Below, piece after piece: positions 1-9,500 of a DNA stretch of 64,000 bases. Each line of letters begins with the position of its first letter. The first letter of the stretch is position 1. This DNA is from Flexifilum sp963727545 (GTDB lineage Bacteria; Chloroflexota; Anaerolineae; Aggregatilineales; Phototrophicaceae): positions 1-64,000 of the forward strand of contig CAVSGS010000021.1 in the NCBI GenBank assembly GCA_963727545.1, read 5' to 3'. The position numbers were made by a program, and so were the translations under genes. The notes beneath the pieces are model-generated. The model had not been told where the DNA came from. It saw only the letters and a list, made by a program, of their open reading frames with translations, and did not search any database.

Positions 1-61
1 GTCGTCAGTTCGCCGCACAGATTAAAGTGTTTTTCAGAGAGCAACTCAGGAGGCAACAAGC

Positions 62-358
62 ATGACCATCAATATTCGCCCGTTAGGGGATCGTCTCATC
101 ATCGAGCCGGTTGAGAAGGAAGAAACGATTGCCGGGGGGATGCTGGTACTGCCGGAAACGGCTAAAGAGAAGCCGCAGCAGGGTACGGTGCTGGCAGTCG
201 GCGCCGGGCGTCGGGATGAGGATGGCAAGCGCGTCGAGATGGACGTCGCAGTCGGCATGACGGTGCTGTTCGCCAAGTACGGCGGCACCGAGATCAAGCT
301 CAACGGCAAGAAATTGCTGATCATGAAGGAAAGCGACGTCCTCGGAATCGTCGAATAG
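62..358 (+). CDS. groES: Co-chaperonin GroES (Hsp10)
   Basis: 98 aa, the usual GroES length. The protein forms the heptameric lid of the cytosolic GroEL chaperonin. The sequence shows the family opening (IRPLGDRLI), the mobile-loop region (residues about 18-32, with EETIAGGMLVLPE) and the C-terminal GKKLLIMKESDVLGIVE. The ATG at 62 follows an AGGAGG-type ribosome site about 7 bases upstream. It lies 41 bp ahead of groEL, the standard two-gene operon. Only 61 bases of upstream sequence are present and no CIRCE repeat (the HrcA operator common before groE) is visible in them, so heat-shock control cannot be judged. Confidence 0.98.
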   Translation: MTINIRPLGDRLIIEPVEKEETIAGGMLVLPETAKEKPQQGTVLAVGAGRRDEDGKRVEMDVAVGMTVLFAKYGGTEIKLNGKKLLIMKESDVLGIVE

Positions 359-399
359 TTTTAGTGCTCGCCCGGTAGACAATCATAGGAGATTCAAAG

Positions 400-2034
400 A
401 TGCCCGCAAAACAATTGATGTACCGTGATGAAGCCCGTCGTGGGTTGCAACGCGGCGTGGATAAGCTCGCCGACGCCGTGGCGACGACGCTGGGACCGAA
501 GGGGCGCAACGTCGCGCTCGACAAGAAGTTCGGTGCGCCGACCGTGACCCACGACGGCGTAACCGTCGCCAAAGAGATCGAACTCGACGACCCGTTTGAA
601 AACATGGGCGCACAGCTTCTCAAGGAAGCCGCGACCAAGACCAACGACATCGCCGGTGACGGCACGACCACCGCGACCGTGCTGGCGCAAGCGATTGTCA
701 ACGAAGGGCTGCGTAACGTCGCCGCTGGCGCGAACCCGATGCTGCTCAAGCGCGGCATCATGGCAGCGGCTGACGCGATTGCCAAGAACATTGGCGAGCA
801 GGCGATTCCGATTAGCACCAAAGCGGAAATTGCCAGCGTTGCCAGCGTCTCGGCGCAGGATGACGAAATCGGCAACTTGATCGCCGAAGTGATGGACAAA
901 GTCGGCAAGGACGGCGTCGTCACGGTCGAGGAGAGCAAGGGTCTGGAATTCGAGACCGAGTACGTCGACGGGATGCAGTTCGACCGGGGTTACATCAGCG
1001 CCTATTTCATCACCAGCGCCGAAGCGATGGAAGTCTCGATTGAAGAACCCTACATCCTGATCTACTCCAAGAAAATCAGCATGGCGCAGGACATCGTTCC
1101 GCTGCTGGAAAAGCTGGTGCAGACCGGCAAGCGCGACATCGTCATCATCGCTGAGGACGTGGACAGTGAAGCGCTGGCGACCCTCGTGCTCAACAAGCTG
1201 CGCGGGATGCTCAACGTGCTGGCGGTCAAAGCCCCCGGCTTCGGGGATCGTCGCAAGGCGATGCTGCAAGATATTGCCATCCTGACCGGCGCGACGGTCA
1301 TCAGCGAAGAGACCGGGCGCAAGCTGGAGACCGTCACGCTGCAAGACCTCGGTCGCGCGGCGAAGGTCACTTCGACCAAAGATGATACCGTGATCGTGGA
1401 CGGTGCCGGTGATGAGCAGGCGATCAAGGGGCGGATCGAAGAAATCCGCAAAGAGATCGAACTCAGCACCAGCGACTACGACAGCGAGAAGCTTCAGGAA
1501 CGGCTCGCCAAACTCAGCGGCGGCGTGGCGATCATTCGCGTCGGCGCGGCGACCGAAACCGAACTCAAGGAGAAAAAGCATCGCGTCGAGGATGCGCTGA
1601 GCGCGACCCGCGCTGCGGTGGAAGAAGGCATCGTCCCCGGTGGCGGCGTGGCGCTGCTCAATGCCATCTGTGCGCTGGATGGAGTGCACATGGAATATGA
1701 GGACGAGCAAACCGGCGTGCAGATTATGCGTCGCGCGCTGGAAGTGCCGATGAAGAAGTTGGCTGCCAATGCCGGTGTGAATGGCGCGGTTGTCATTCAG
1801 CAGGTACGCCGCCTGCAAGAAGAGCAGAACAATACCAAGATCGGCTACAACGTGCTGACCAACGATTATGGCGACATGATCGCGGCGGGCATCCCTGACC
1901 CGGCGAAAGTCACGCGCGGTGCGGTCGAGAACGCGGCGTCGATTGCCTCGATGATCCTGACGACCGAAGTCCTGATCACTGACGTGCCGGAGAAGCAAGG
2001 TGCTCCGGCAGCGATGCCGATGCCGCAGTACTAA
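400..2034 (+). CDS. groEL: Chaperonin GroEL (Hsp60)
   Basis: 544 aa, full length. ATP-driven cytosolic folding chamber that works with GroES. Visible signatures are LGPKGRN (31-37), HDGVTVAKEIEL (51-62), the nucleotide-binding GDGTTT (86-91) and VPGGGVALL in the C-terminal equatorial domain. The tail ends in a short Met/Pro stretch (PAAMPMPQY) instead of the Gly-Gly-Met repeats of many GroELs. A GGAG ribosome site lies just before the ATG. It is co-transcribed with groES. The 2061-2105 hairpin follows closely and may serve as its terminator. Confidence 0.98.
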   Translation: MPAKQLMYRDEARRGLQRGVDKLADAVATTLGPKGRNVALDKKFGAPTVTHDGVTVAKEIELDDPFENMGAQLLKEAATKTNDIAGDGTTTATVLAQAIVNEGLRNVAAGANPMLLKRGIMAAADAIAKNIGEQAIPISTKAEIASVASVSAQDDEIGNLIAEVMDKVGKDGVVTVEESKGLEFETEYVDGMQFDRGYISAYFITSAEAMEVSIEEPYILIYSKKISMAQDIVPLLEKLVQTGKRDIVIIAEDVDSEALATLVLNKLRGMLNVLAVKAPGFGDRRKAMLQDIAILTGATVISEETGRKLETVTLQDLGRAAKVTSTKDDTVIVDGAGDEQAIKGRIEEIRKEIELSTSDYDSEKLQERLAKLSGGVAIIRVGAATETELKEKKHRVEDALSATRAAVEEGIVPGGGVALLNAICALDGVHMEYEDEQTGVQIMRRALEVPMKKLAANAGVNGAVVIQQVRRLQEEQNNTKIGYNVLTNDYGDMIAAGIPDPAKVTRGAVENAASIASMILTTEVLITDVPEKQGAPAAMPMPQY

Positions 2035-2060
2035 GCGCAATCGGTTCTGACGGAACCACC

Positions 2061-2105
2061 GTAGGGGCAGGGGTTGGCTTGCGAGGCAAGCACCCTGTCC
2101 CTATT
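2061..2105. repeat. GTAGGGGC-family hairpin, degenerate copy
   Basis: Starts with GTAGGGGCAGGG and ends with the partly matching CCCTGTCCCTAT, with an inner perfect stem GCTTGC/GCAAGC around a 3-base loop. It is the most diverged member of the hairpin family found throughout this window. It lies 27 bp after the groEL stop, so it could also terminate the groE transcript, although no U-run as long as in classic terminators follows. Confidence 0.6.
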
Positions 2106-2125
2106 TTATTCCGATGAGCTGCGCC

Positions 2126-2347
2126 TTACGCACCATTATGTGGAGGCTCAATTGGCAGTTCGGAGGTATTGGGTGTATCCAGCAGCGTATCGACATCATC
2201 GGCAGCAACGTCGAGTCCATCGCTCATGCCATGCATGTGTCCCCGCGCGAGCAGGTTGGGTATCTCGACCGCAGCCTCTCGTGTTTTCTGACCCGTCACG
2301 CGCCATTTTTCCGTCAGCTTGCGTAACTCCTGTACTAGATCGATCAT
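2126..2347 (-). CDS. Small hypothetical protein
   Basis: 73 aa when started at the ATG at 2347 (MIDLVQELRKLTEKW). That ATG has a GGGAG ribosome site about 7 bases upstream, better than the in-frame ATG nine codons earlier. The protein is hydrophilic, with a predicted amphipathic helix at the N-terminus, a His-Met cluster (ARGHMHGMSDGLD) and an acidic middle. No family is recognised and there is no signal peptide or membrane segment. It converges on groEL. Coding is supported by the start-site context and by sensible codon use, but not by homology, so it remains tentative. Confidence 0.45.
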   Translation of the reverse strand: MIDLVQELRKLTEKWRVTGQKTREAAVEIPNLLARGHMHGMSDGLDVAADDVDTLLDTPNTSELPIEPPHNGA

Positions 2348-2506
2348 GATGTACTCCCAATATCTCACCCACATTTAGGTGAGGGAAAAACTTCAAAGGA
2401 GATCGGTTCAAATCCAGCAAAAGCACTCGAAAGAAACATTATTTGTAATTTTATGAGCACAAATAATTACTAGAGTTACGGTGACGCGGATTTCTACACG
2501 CCAGAG

Positions 2507-2815
2507 TCAGGCGGCGACTTCAGCTTCCGAACCAGCCCAGTGCTCCAAGCAGCAGGCGATCGCATACTTGGTCAACCCTAACGCATCGGGGTAATCGCCG
2601 AGTAGATCTCCATAAAGACTGATGTTCGGCAGCCAATGGTTTTGCTGAACTTCCATTTTCATGATCATAATGATCAGTGCCGCCCGGAGGGCAGCATGTG
2701 AACCAAAGTCAGTCTGAATCTGTTCGATAGCAGCAGCGGCGGTTTCGCTCGCTTGCCGGATTAAGCGAATGTAGACGAGAAGGACATCTTCATAGGGATG
2801 CGAAGCGGTTTCCAT
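2507..2815 (-). CDS. Unknown protein, tandem paralogue A
   Basis: 102 aa from the ATG at 2815 (METASHPYEDV), chosen because both neighbouring paralogues also begin ME-x and because GGGAAAG lies upstream; an earlier ATG gives 109 aa. First of three homologous genes in this strip. Shared core: YxxxLLVYIxLIR, AAxAIEQI, AALRAALII, a short ME-x-Q-NHW-PNI motif, and a C-terminal YAxxCCLxxW. The pattern of aliphatic residues suggests a small all-helical protein, possibly lipid- or partner-associated, with no signal peptide. No known family is recognised. Confidence 0.7.
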   Translation of the reverse strand: METASHPYEDVLLVYIRLIRQASETAAAAIEQIQTDFGSHAALRAALIIMIMKMEVQQNHWLPNISLYGDLLGDYPDALGLTKYAIACCLEHWAGSEAEVAA

Positions 2816-3099
2816 AAACGTATCTTTCCCACTCAATGATGCAGTGCAGGCTAGGATGCTTACTGGTGGAAAGTGGCTCGGTTAAGAACTGGCGATCCAA
2901 TAAATAATGCGTACTGGAAGGGGAAAGTGGGCTGAATCAGCCCGTTTCGCAAGTAGGTGAGGGGTAAAAATCCTGAGTGTATCGATGAAATATCAGGTCT
3001 ATCATCATTATACTCCTTCAACCCCCTCATGTCGCCACCAAGAACAGTTATTCGGCAAACCGGTCAAAGCTCGGCTGATTGAGTTCCATGCTCATGCTT

Positions 3100-3465
3100 C
3101 TAAACGGGCGGGATTGGGGGAGCATCCTCGTCGCTGCTTGTCGGAACATCGATTGCTTGGGTAAAGGGTTCCACCAGCGGAACGCCCCACGCCAGTAAGC
3201 AGTAGGCGATGGCGCGATTCAGTAATGGAAGTGCCGCCGGGAATTCCTTGATCAGGTGCATCTGGACGTCGATGTTGTCAACCGCGTGATTTTTCTGGAC
3301 TTCAATTTTCAACAAGGTAAGTACAAGCGTAGCGCGCAGCGCCGTGCGCGAACCATAGATGGCAAGAATCTGCTCGACCGTGTCCGCCGCCTCTGGGCTG
3401 TCTCGTTGAATCACATGGATATAAGTCGCCACAACCTCGTCGTATGAGCCGGAGCCAGCTTCCAT
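3100..3465 (-). CDS. Unknown protein, tandem paralogue B
   Basis: 121 aa. ATG at 3465 follows GGGGAGAG at good spacing. It is the most diverged of the three tandem paralogues but keeps the same architecture: YIHVIQRDSPEAADTVEQI, TALRATLVLTLLKIE, QKNHAVDNID, and a cysteine-containing YCLLAWG near residue 96. The C-terminus adds an acidic/proline tail (SSDEDAPPIPPV) not present in copy A. It lies 16 bp downstream of paralogue C on the same strand, so the two are probably co-transcribed. Function unknown. Confidence 0.7.
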   Translation of the reverse strand: MEAGSGSYDEVVATYIHVIQRDSPEAADTVEQILAIYGSRTALRATLVLTLLKIEVQKNHAVDNIDVQMHLIKEFPAALPLLNRAIAYCLLAWGVPLVEPFTQAIDVPTSSDEDAPPIPPV

Positions 3466-3481
3466 GAACTTGTTCTCTCCC

Positions 3482-3850
3482 CTATTGATGTGATGATCCG
3501 GTGAGCACTTCTGCGCCTGTAGGGTGGCTCATTGTCAGTTGAGCGAGTTCGAGATTGTGGATGCCCCATGCTTGCAGGCAGCACCCCAGTGCATACTCCA
3601 ATAAGGGAATCGCTTCCGGATACGCTTGAAGCAGATAGGCGGGGACTGTGATGTTCGGTATCCACTGGTTTTGGCGAAATTCCATTCTCAATATCGTGAT
3701 AATCAGGGCTGCGCGCAGCGCCGCTTGACCACCCATGCTGCTGTAGATCTGCTCGATCGCGTCGGCGGCTTGCGGGCTGTCATTTCTTATTAGACTGATA
3801 TAGACTAATAATAGTTCGCTGTATCGATCTGGAGCGGGTTGCGCTTCCAT
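3482..3850 (-). CDS. Unknown protein, tandem paralogue C
   Basis: 122 aa. ATG at 3850 is preceded by GAAGG six bases upstream. Roughly half of the aligned core positions are identical to copy A, including LLVYI, AIEQI, AALRAALII, ME, QN-W-PNI and the CCLxxWG end. It is the promoter-proximal gene of the C-B-A strip. A 25-residue hydrophilic tail follows the core. The three genes are best read as a recent local expansion of an uncharacterised family. Confidence 0.72.
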   Translation of the reverse strand: MEAQPAPDRYSELLLVYISLIRNDSPQAADAIEQIYSSMGGQAALRAALIITILRMEFRQNQWIPNITVPAYLLQAYPEAIPLLEYALGCCLQAWGIHNLELAQLTMSHPTGAEVLTGSSHQ

Positions 3851-4201
3851 GGGTCGCCTTCTTCCGCTTTAGCCGAACCGCGGACATGTTTGAAGCTTAT
3901 TTCAGCGAGATGTAAGTCTTGGGGTACGCTTGCAACGCGCATCGCGGAAAGGTGTGCTTGACTACAGCGGTTGGGAAAGAAGCGCGCGCACAACGAACGC
4001 ACTTGGCAGGCAGGTGGGGAAATCCTGAACAGTTCAGTAAAACGTGTCAGGAATAGATCAACTCTACCATACTTGCGGGCAGTCGTCTCCTTATTGACTC
4101 GGTTGAACGAACCTGCCTGCGTAGTTCATCATTGTCAAGCTGCCTCGCTATTCGCAGTTTAACGGAAGCATTTGCACCGTTCGAATGCGATCAAGCTAAC
4201 T
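3851..4201. other. Intergenic, nothing recognised
   Basis: About 350 bp between the paralogue trio and the glucan synthase gene. Short ORFs here have no ribosome site or protein-like composition. No palindromic repeat of the window's families, tRNA or clear terminator is seen. It must hold the promoter of the trio, but no convincing -35/-10 pair is visible. Confidence 0.5.
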
Positions 4202-6570
4202 TCACGTCGTTCCAAGCTTGACCTGCACCTCATGCTGCCCACCATCTTGACGTAGCGGCACGTAACCTTCAGCGAGGATACTGCCGTCCAGCTTGATCTC
4301 GACCACGCCCCGGTTCACCTCTTGCGGATTGCGGACATGGATGTGGTAGACCGTCTCGCCATCTCGATAGCTGGCTTCATAGCTCAGCCAATCGCCGGGG
4401 ATACAGGGGTTGATCGTCAACTGGTCGCCCTTGCGCGTTAAACCTAAAATCGCTTCAATGCCCAGCCGATACAGCCAGCTTGCCGAGCCGGTGTACCACG
4501 TCCAACCGCCCCGTCCGACGTGCGGCGCAACGCTGTAGACGTCGGCGGCGACCACGTAGGGTTCGACCTTGTACTGTTCGGCTTTTTCGGGCGTATCGCC
4601 GTGCGTGATCGGATTGAGCAGCCGGAACAGGTCGCCGGCTTGATCCCCTTGCCCCAATTGAGCATAAGCCCATGCCGCCCAGATCGCCGCGTGGGTATAC
4701 TGCCCGCCGTTCTCGCGGATGCCGGGTGGATAACCTTTGATATAACCCGGATCGCGGGCGGTGGTGTCAAACGGCGGCGTGAATAACAGCAGCAGTTGAT
4801 CGTCGCTGCGTACCAGCCGCTCGCTGATGGCGGCGAGGGCGCGTACCGCGCGTTGCGGATCGCCTGCCCCGGACAGCACCGCCCACGACTGCGCAATCGA
4901 GTCGATCTGGCACTCCGCGTTTTCGGCTGATCCGAGCGTGGTTCCGTCGTCGTAATAGGCACGCCGATACCACGCGCCATCCCAACCGCTGGCTTCCAGC
5001 GCCGCCTGTAGACGATCGGCTTGCTGCTCGTAAGCCCGCGCCTGTTCAGGCTCCGCTCGCTGTTGGCAAAGCGGCGCAAAGCGTTTAAGTACGCTGTAGA
5101 GAAACCAGCCTAACCAAACACTCTCGCCGTGTCCCTGACTGCCAACCCGATTCATGCCGTCGTTCCAATCGCCCGCCCCCATCAAGGGCAGACCGTGAAC
5201 CCCAGCAGTCGAGCCGCGCTCGATGGCGCGCCGACAGTGTTCGTAGAGCGAGTAGGTTTCGGCAGTCGTTTCGTACTGCCCATAGCGTTCTTCTTCGCCC
5301 GCTTTCAACGGATCGCCGCGCAGGAACGGGACGCTTTCATCCAAGATCGCCGCATCGCCGGTCGCCTCGACGTACTGCGCGACCACGAACGGCAGCCAGA
5401 GCAGATCGTCAGAGATGCGCGTGCGCACGCCGCGTCCGCTCGGCGGATGCCACCAATGGAGCACGTCGCCCGCTTCAAACTGATGTTGAGCGGCGCGCAG
5501 AATGTGATCGTGAGCGAGTTCCGGCGCAGACCAGACCAGCGCCATCACGTCCTGTAACTGGTCGCGGAAGCCGAACGCGCCGCTCGATTGATAGAAGCCG
5601 GATCGCCCCCAGATGCGGCAGGAAAGCGCCTGATAGAGCAGCCAGCGGTTCAGCATCAGGTTCATCGCCGGGTCGGGCGTTTGGACGCTGATCGTTCCCA
5701 AAATGCGATCCCAGAACTGGTGTACGGCTTGCTCTGCCGCCGCGACCTGCTCAGGCTGCTGATAGGCTTGAATGATCTGCAACGCCTGCTCTCGATTTGC
5801 CCCTTCACCGAGCAAGAAGAAGACTTCTTCACTGCCGCCGACCGGCAGATCGACGTGAAGTTGCAGCACGGCACAGGGATCAAGCCCCGGCTCAACCGTA
5901 CTCGACAAGCCAATCCGGTTGAGCGCCGCCGGATGACTGAGATCGCCCCTGCGCCCCAGAAATTCGGCGCGGTCGGTCGTCAAGCCGTGCGGGGCTTTGT
6001 TCGCTGCCAGAAAAGCGACGCGCTCGCCGAATTCGGTATTGTAGCGGTTGGATGCCAGCAGCGCGCCGCAGTCGGGGTCGTATTCCGGGATGATATAGGC
6101 TTGCGTCGCGCTCCGGTTGACGCCGAGCACCCATTCAGCGTAATAGGTGACGGTCACGCGGCGCGGGCGATCCCACAGGTTTTCCAGCCGCAGTTTGACG
6201 ATCTTGACCGGGGCATCGGCTGCGGCAAACATCCGCGTGGTCTGCTTGAGTCCCTGACTGTGATGCTCGAACTGCGAATAGCCCGCGCCGTGCCGCACCA
6301 GATACGGCTCGGCGTCACGGCTGGGAGACGGCAGCGGCGACCAGACCCGCGCCGTCTCCTCGTCGCGCAGGTAGAGCGCTTCGCCCGGTGGATCGCCAAC
6401 CGGATCGTTGCGCCACGGGGTCAGCCGGTTCTCGCTGCTGTTTTCTGCCCACGTATAGCCCGCGCCCGACTCGGAAACCAGAAAGCCGAACTGCTCGTTG
6501 GCGATCACATTGACCCACGGGGCGGGTGTCACTTGCCCGGACTCCAGATAGATGACGTATTCTGTCGCCG
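4202..6570 (-). CDS. ndvB: Cyclic beta-1,2-glucan synthase, C-terminal part (GH94 domain)
   Basis: Downstream part of the glucan synthase whose first part is at 6315-12743, in a different frame. The homologous reading enters this frame at TEYVIYLESG near 6565. It carries the GH94 phosphorylase-like module that in NdvB/Cgs proteins sets ring size. Visible features are AEWVLGVNR, the catalytic-Asp motif GAGDWNDGMNRVG (about 5150-5180) and the C-terminal beta-domain ending in HEVQVKLGTT. Joining both parts gives about 2,845 aa, matching known NdvB/Cgs (about 2,800-2,900). A single surplus base in the coding strand near 6563-6572 explains the break. Confidence 0.85.
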
Positions 6571-9500
6571 TCGGCGCTGAAGCCGCCCCAGCCGTTGTCA
6601 AACTGGAGATCGGTCGGTCTGGGCAGCGGCGGTGTCGCCTCTTGCGCGTCCAGATTCGACAGCGAGGGTGTGAAAATCGGCAGCGAGATTCGCTGCGCCG
6701 ACACGCTCGGCAGTTGGTCGGCGACCGAGCCGCGCTGCCCGTCCAGCACGACACGGGCAACCGTTTCGATCAGGGTTCGATCCGTCTGCCGCATTTGATC
6801 GGCGTTGATCACGAAGATACCGCCGCGCCGGTTCAGCCAACTGCTGCTGTTGGCGCGCGCGATCAAGCGGTGAAGCTGCCCCTGAAGTTCCTGCGAATAG
6901 CTGCTGTCTTTGAGATTGAGGATCACCAGATCGATACTCACCTGCTGGTCGCGCCAATAGGTGTGGGCGCGCAGCAGTTCGAGCACGAGCGGCAGTTCCG
7001 CCACGTCACCGACGCGCACCAGCAGAATCGGCAGATCGCCCGAAATGCCGTAAGCCCATAAGCCGGGCTGCCCCTGTGTATTCGCGCGTATAACGTCCGC
7101 CGCAGCTCGCAAGCTGGCGTGCGGATAGAGCAGCAGTGAGAGGATCTGCTGCATTCGCGCTAACTCCGGCGTATCCAACTCAAGCCGGGTTAGGGTCTGT
7201 TCGCTCTGACGGCGGGCAAGCTCGACCGCACGGTCCAGCACGACCCAATCTTGATAACGGTCGGCGATTGCCACTGCTTCGGGGCGGGATGATGCGGCTA
7301 ACGTCAAATACGCGAGGCTGACTCGGGCGTAGGGGGCTAGCTCGACATCCTGCGCCAGCGCCATGATCGGATCAAGCGTCACGCCGACGGTCTGGGAAAG
7401 CTCAGCGCCATCGGCAAAGGCGGCGGGTGACCGGAGTGTGTGCCCTCTGCCGAGAAAGGGCAGGCGATCCCCTTCATAATCCCCGCTGATCGTCGTGCCG
7501 GGGCGCGTGATCAGCAGATGTCCTAGGTAAATCGGCTGCTCATCGGGGCTGCGCGGGCGGCGGTGAAACAGCAGCAGGTTGCTTTCCGGCAGGTATTCGC
7601 TTTCGATGAACAGCTTATTGAAGGCGGGATGGCGATCCGACTGAGCGGCAAGCAGCACTTCGCCATAACTGGTCACGCGCAAATGGCGGACTTGATCGCC
7701 GTGATTGATCAGGTTGATCTGCCGGATTTCCACGTCGTCATCGGCGGAAACGGTCACCTGTAGGTTGACCGTGATGTCATGGTCGCGGCGCTGGAACTCG
7801 GCTTGATGGGCGTAAAAGGCGACGTGCTGGTAATCAGGCGGGACGTTGGTTGGTTGAGTCCCTGCTGACCAGAGATCGCCGCTGTCTCGATCTTGCAGAT
7901 AAATCCAGTTACCCCAATGGTCGAGTGTGCTATCCGCTTCCCAACGGGTCAGCGACAAGCCCTGCCACTGGCTGTAGCCGCTGCCCGCATTGGTGATCAG
8001 GGTGCTGAAGCGCCCGTTAGAGAGGGTATGCACCTGCGGGATGGTGGTGTCGTCGGGGACGCGCCAAGGCGCAAGATTCACCTGCGCGGACGGCAGGACG
8101 CGCGCGACCGCTTCAATCGGATGCGGGTCGGCGATGGGGATTTGAGTCGGGATTTTTTCTTGCAGCAGCAGGGCAAAGCTCTGCACGCGCGGATCGGCAT
8201 GAAAGCGCTGGATCATCACGTCGGACAGCAGGGTGTTGGTCAGCGAGGTGAGGATCATGCCTTGATGATGCGCCATGTACGAGCGGATAATCGCGCGATC
8301 TTGGCGCGGCGGCATCCGCGACGGCGTGTAGTCCACCGCTTCGTAATACCCGTAGAGTCCGCGCATGTCGAGCGCGTCAAGTTGATCCATGTTCTGGCGG
8401 ACTGCCTGCGGACGCTGGCGCAGTGCCAACAGCGAGGCATAGGGGGTGATGACCAAGTCTTCGGCGAGACCGCGCTTAAACCCCAGTTCCGGCACGCCGA
8501 AAGCGTGGTACTGATAAGTCAGGCTGCTGTCGAAAGCGTAGAACGAGGACTCGGAGATGCCCCAAGGCACGTGCTTCGCTTGAGCATAAGCGATCTGGTC
8601 GTCGACGGCGGAGCGGCAGCTTTGGGTGAGGAAGGTCTGCTCGTAACTGCGCATGAACAGCGTCGGCATCAGGTATTCAAACATCGTCCCGCTCCACGAA
8701 AGCAGGGTGAGCGCATTATTCACCCGTGCGGCGGGGCGTCCCAAATGCAGCCAGTGACTCGGCGGGACTTCGCGCTTGGCAATCGCCAGAAAACTGGCAA
8801 GGCGCGCTTCGGAAGCCAGCAGATCGTAAAAGTTGTCGTCGAGCTGATCGCCGGTGACATTGTAGCCAATGTGAAACACTTTGCGCTGCGGGTCGAACAG
8901 AAATCCGAAGTCCATCGCCTGAAAGCGGATCTCGGCACGGGTCGCCAAATCCCGACAGCCGGTCAGCAAGCTGTTTGCCTGAGCTTGGGTGATGGTTAGC
9001 CGCGCTTCTAGCTCAGCGCACCAGTCGCGCGCCGCGCGTAGTTGATCCGGCGTGCCGACTCCCTCCTGTAACTGACCCTTGAGGTCACTCACATGGATGT
9101 ACACCTGCTTGCAGGTCGCCGTCAGGTCAACCAAACGCGGCGACTCTGCGGCGGCAGCCAACAAATCCTGCCACGTACTACCCATCTGCGAATTAACGCC
9201 CGCTTGAGCAAACAACGCGGGCGGCTGATCGATTGACAGCAGCCACGGCAGCAGCAAATCGATGTCACGCTGCATCGCGCTCAAATGGTGATGCAGTCGT
9301 TCGGAAATGATGCGTAAGTCGCTCAGCGTCTCGGCGTTTGGCGCAGCGATCTCAGACTCGAAGATTGCCACAATCAAGCGAGAGAGTTCACGCCACGCAT
9401 CCTGATTCAGGCTTGCGATCAGCGCTGCCCACTGCGGAGCGTGCTGCGGCACCGCCTGAATTTGTTGGCGCAGCCCGATCACGAACGCTCGCAGCGCCGC

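Noticed and set aside
1..61. CIRCE/HrcA operator upstream of groES
   Set aside because: I looked for the TTAGCACTC-N9-GAGTGCTAA pattern and do not see it in the 61 bases available.
394..2040. A 548-codon antisense ORF across groEL
   Set aside because: It mirrors the codon bias of groEL, has no ribosome site and resembles no protein family.
5588..6580. A 330-codon plus-strand ORF opposite the GH94 domain
   Set aside because: Shadow of the high-GC glucan synthase gene; composition is Arg/Gln-rich and non-protein-like.
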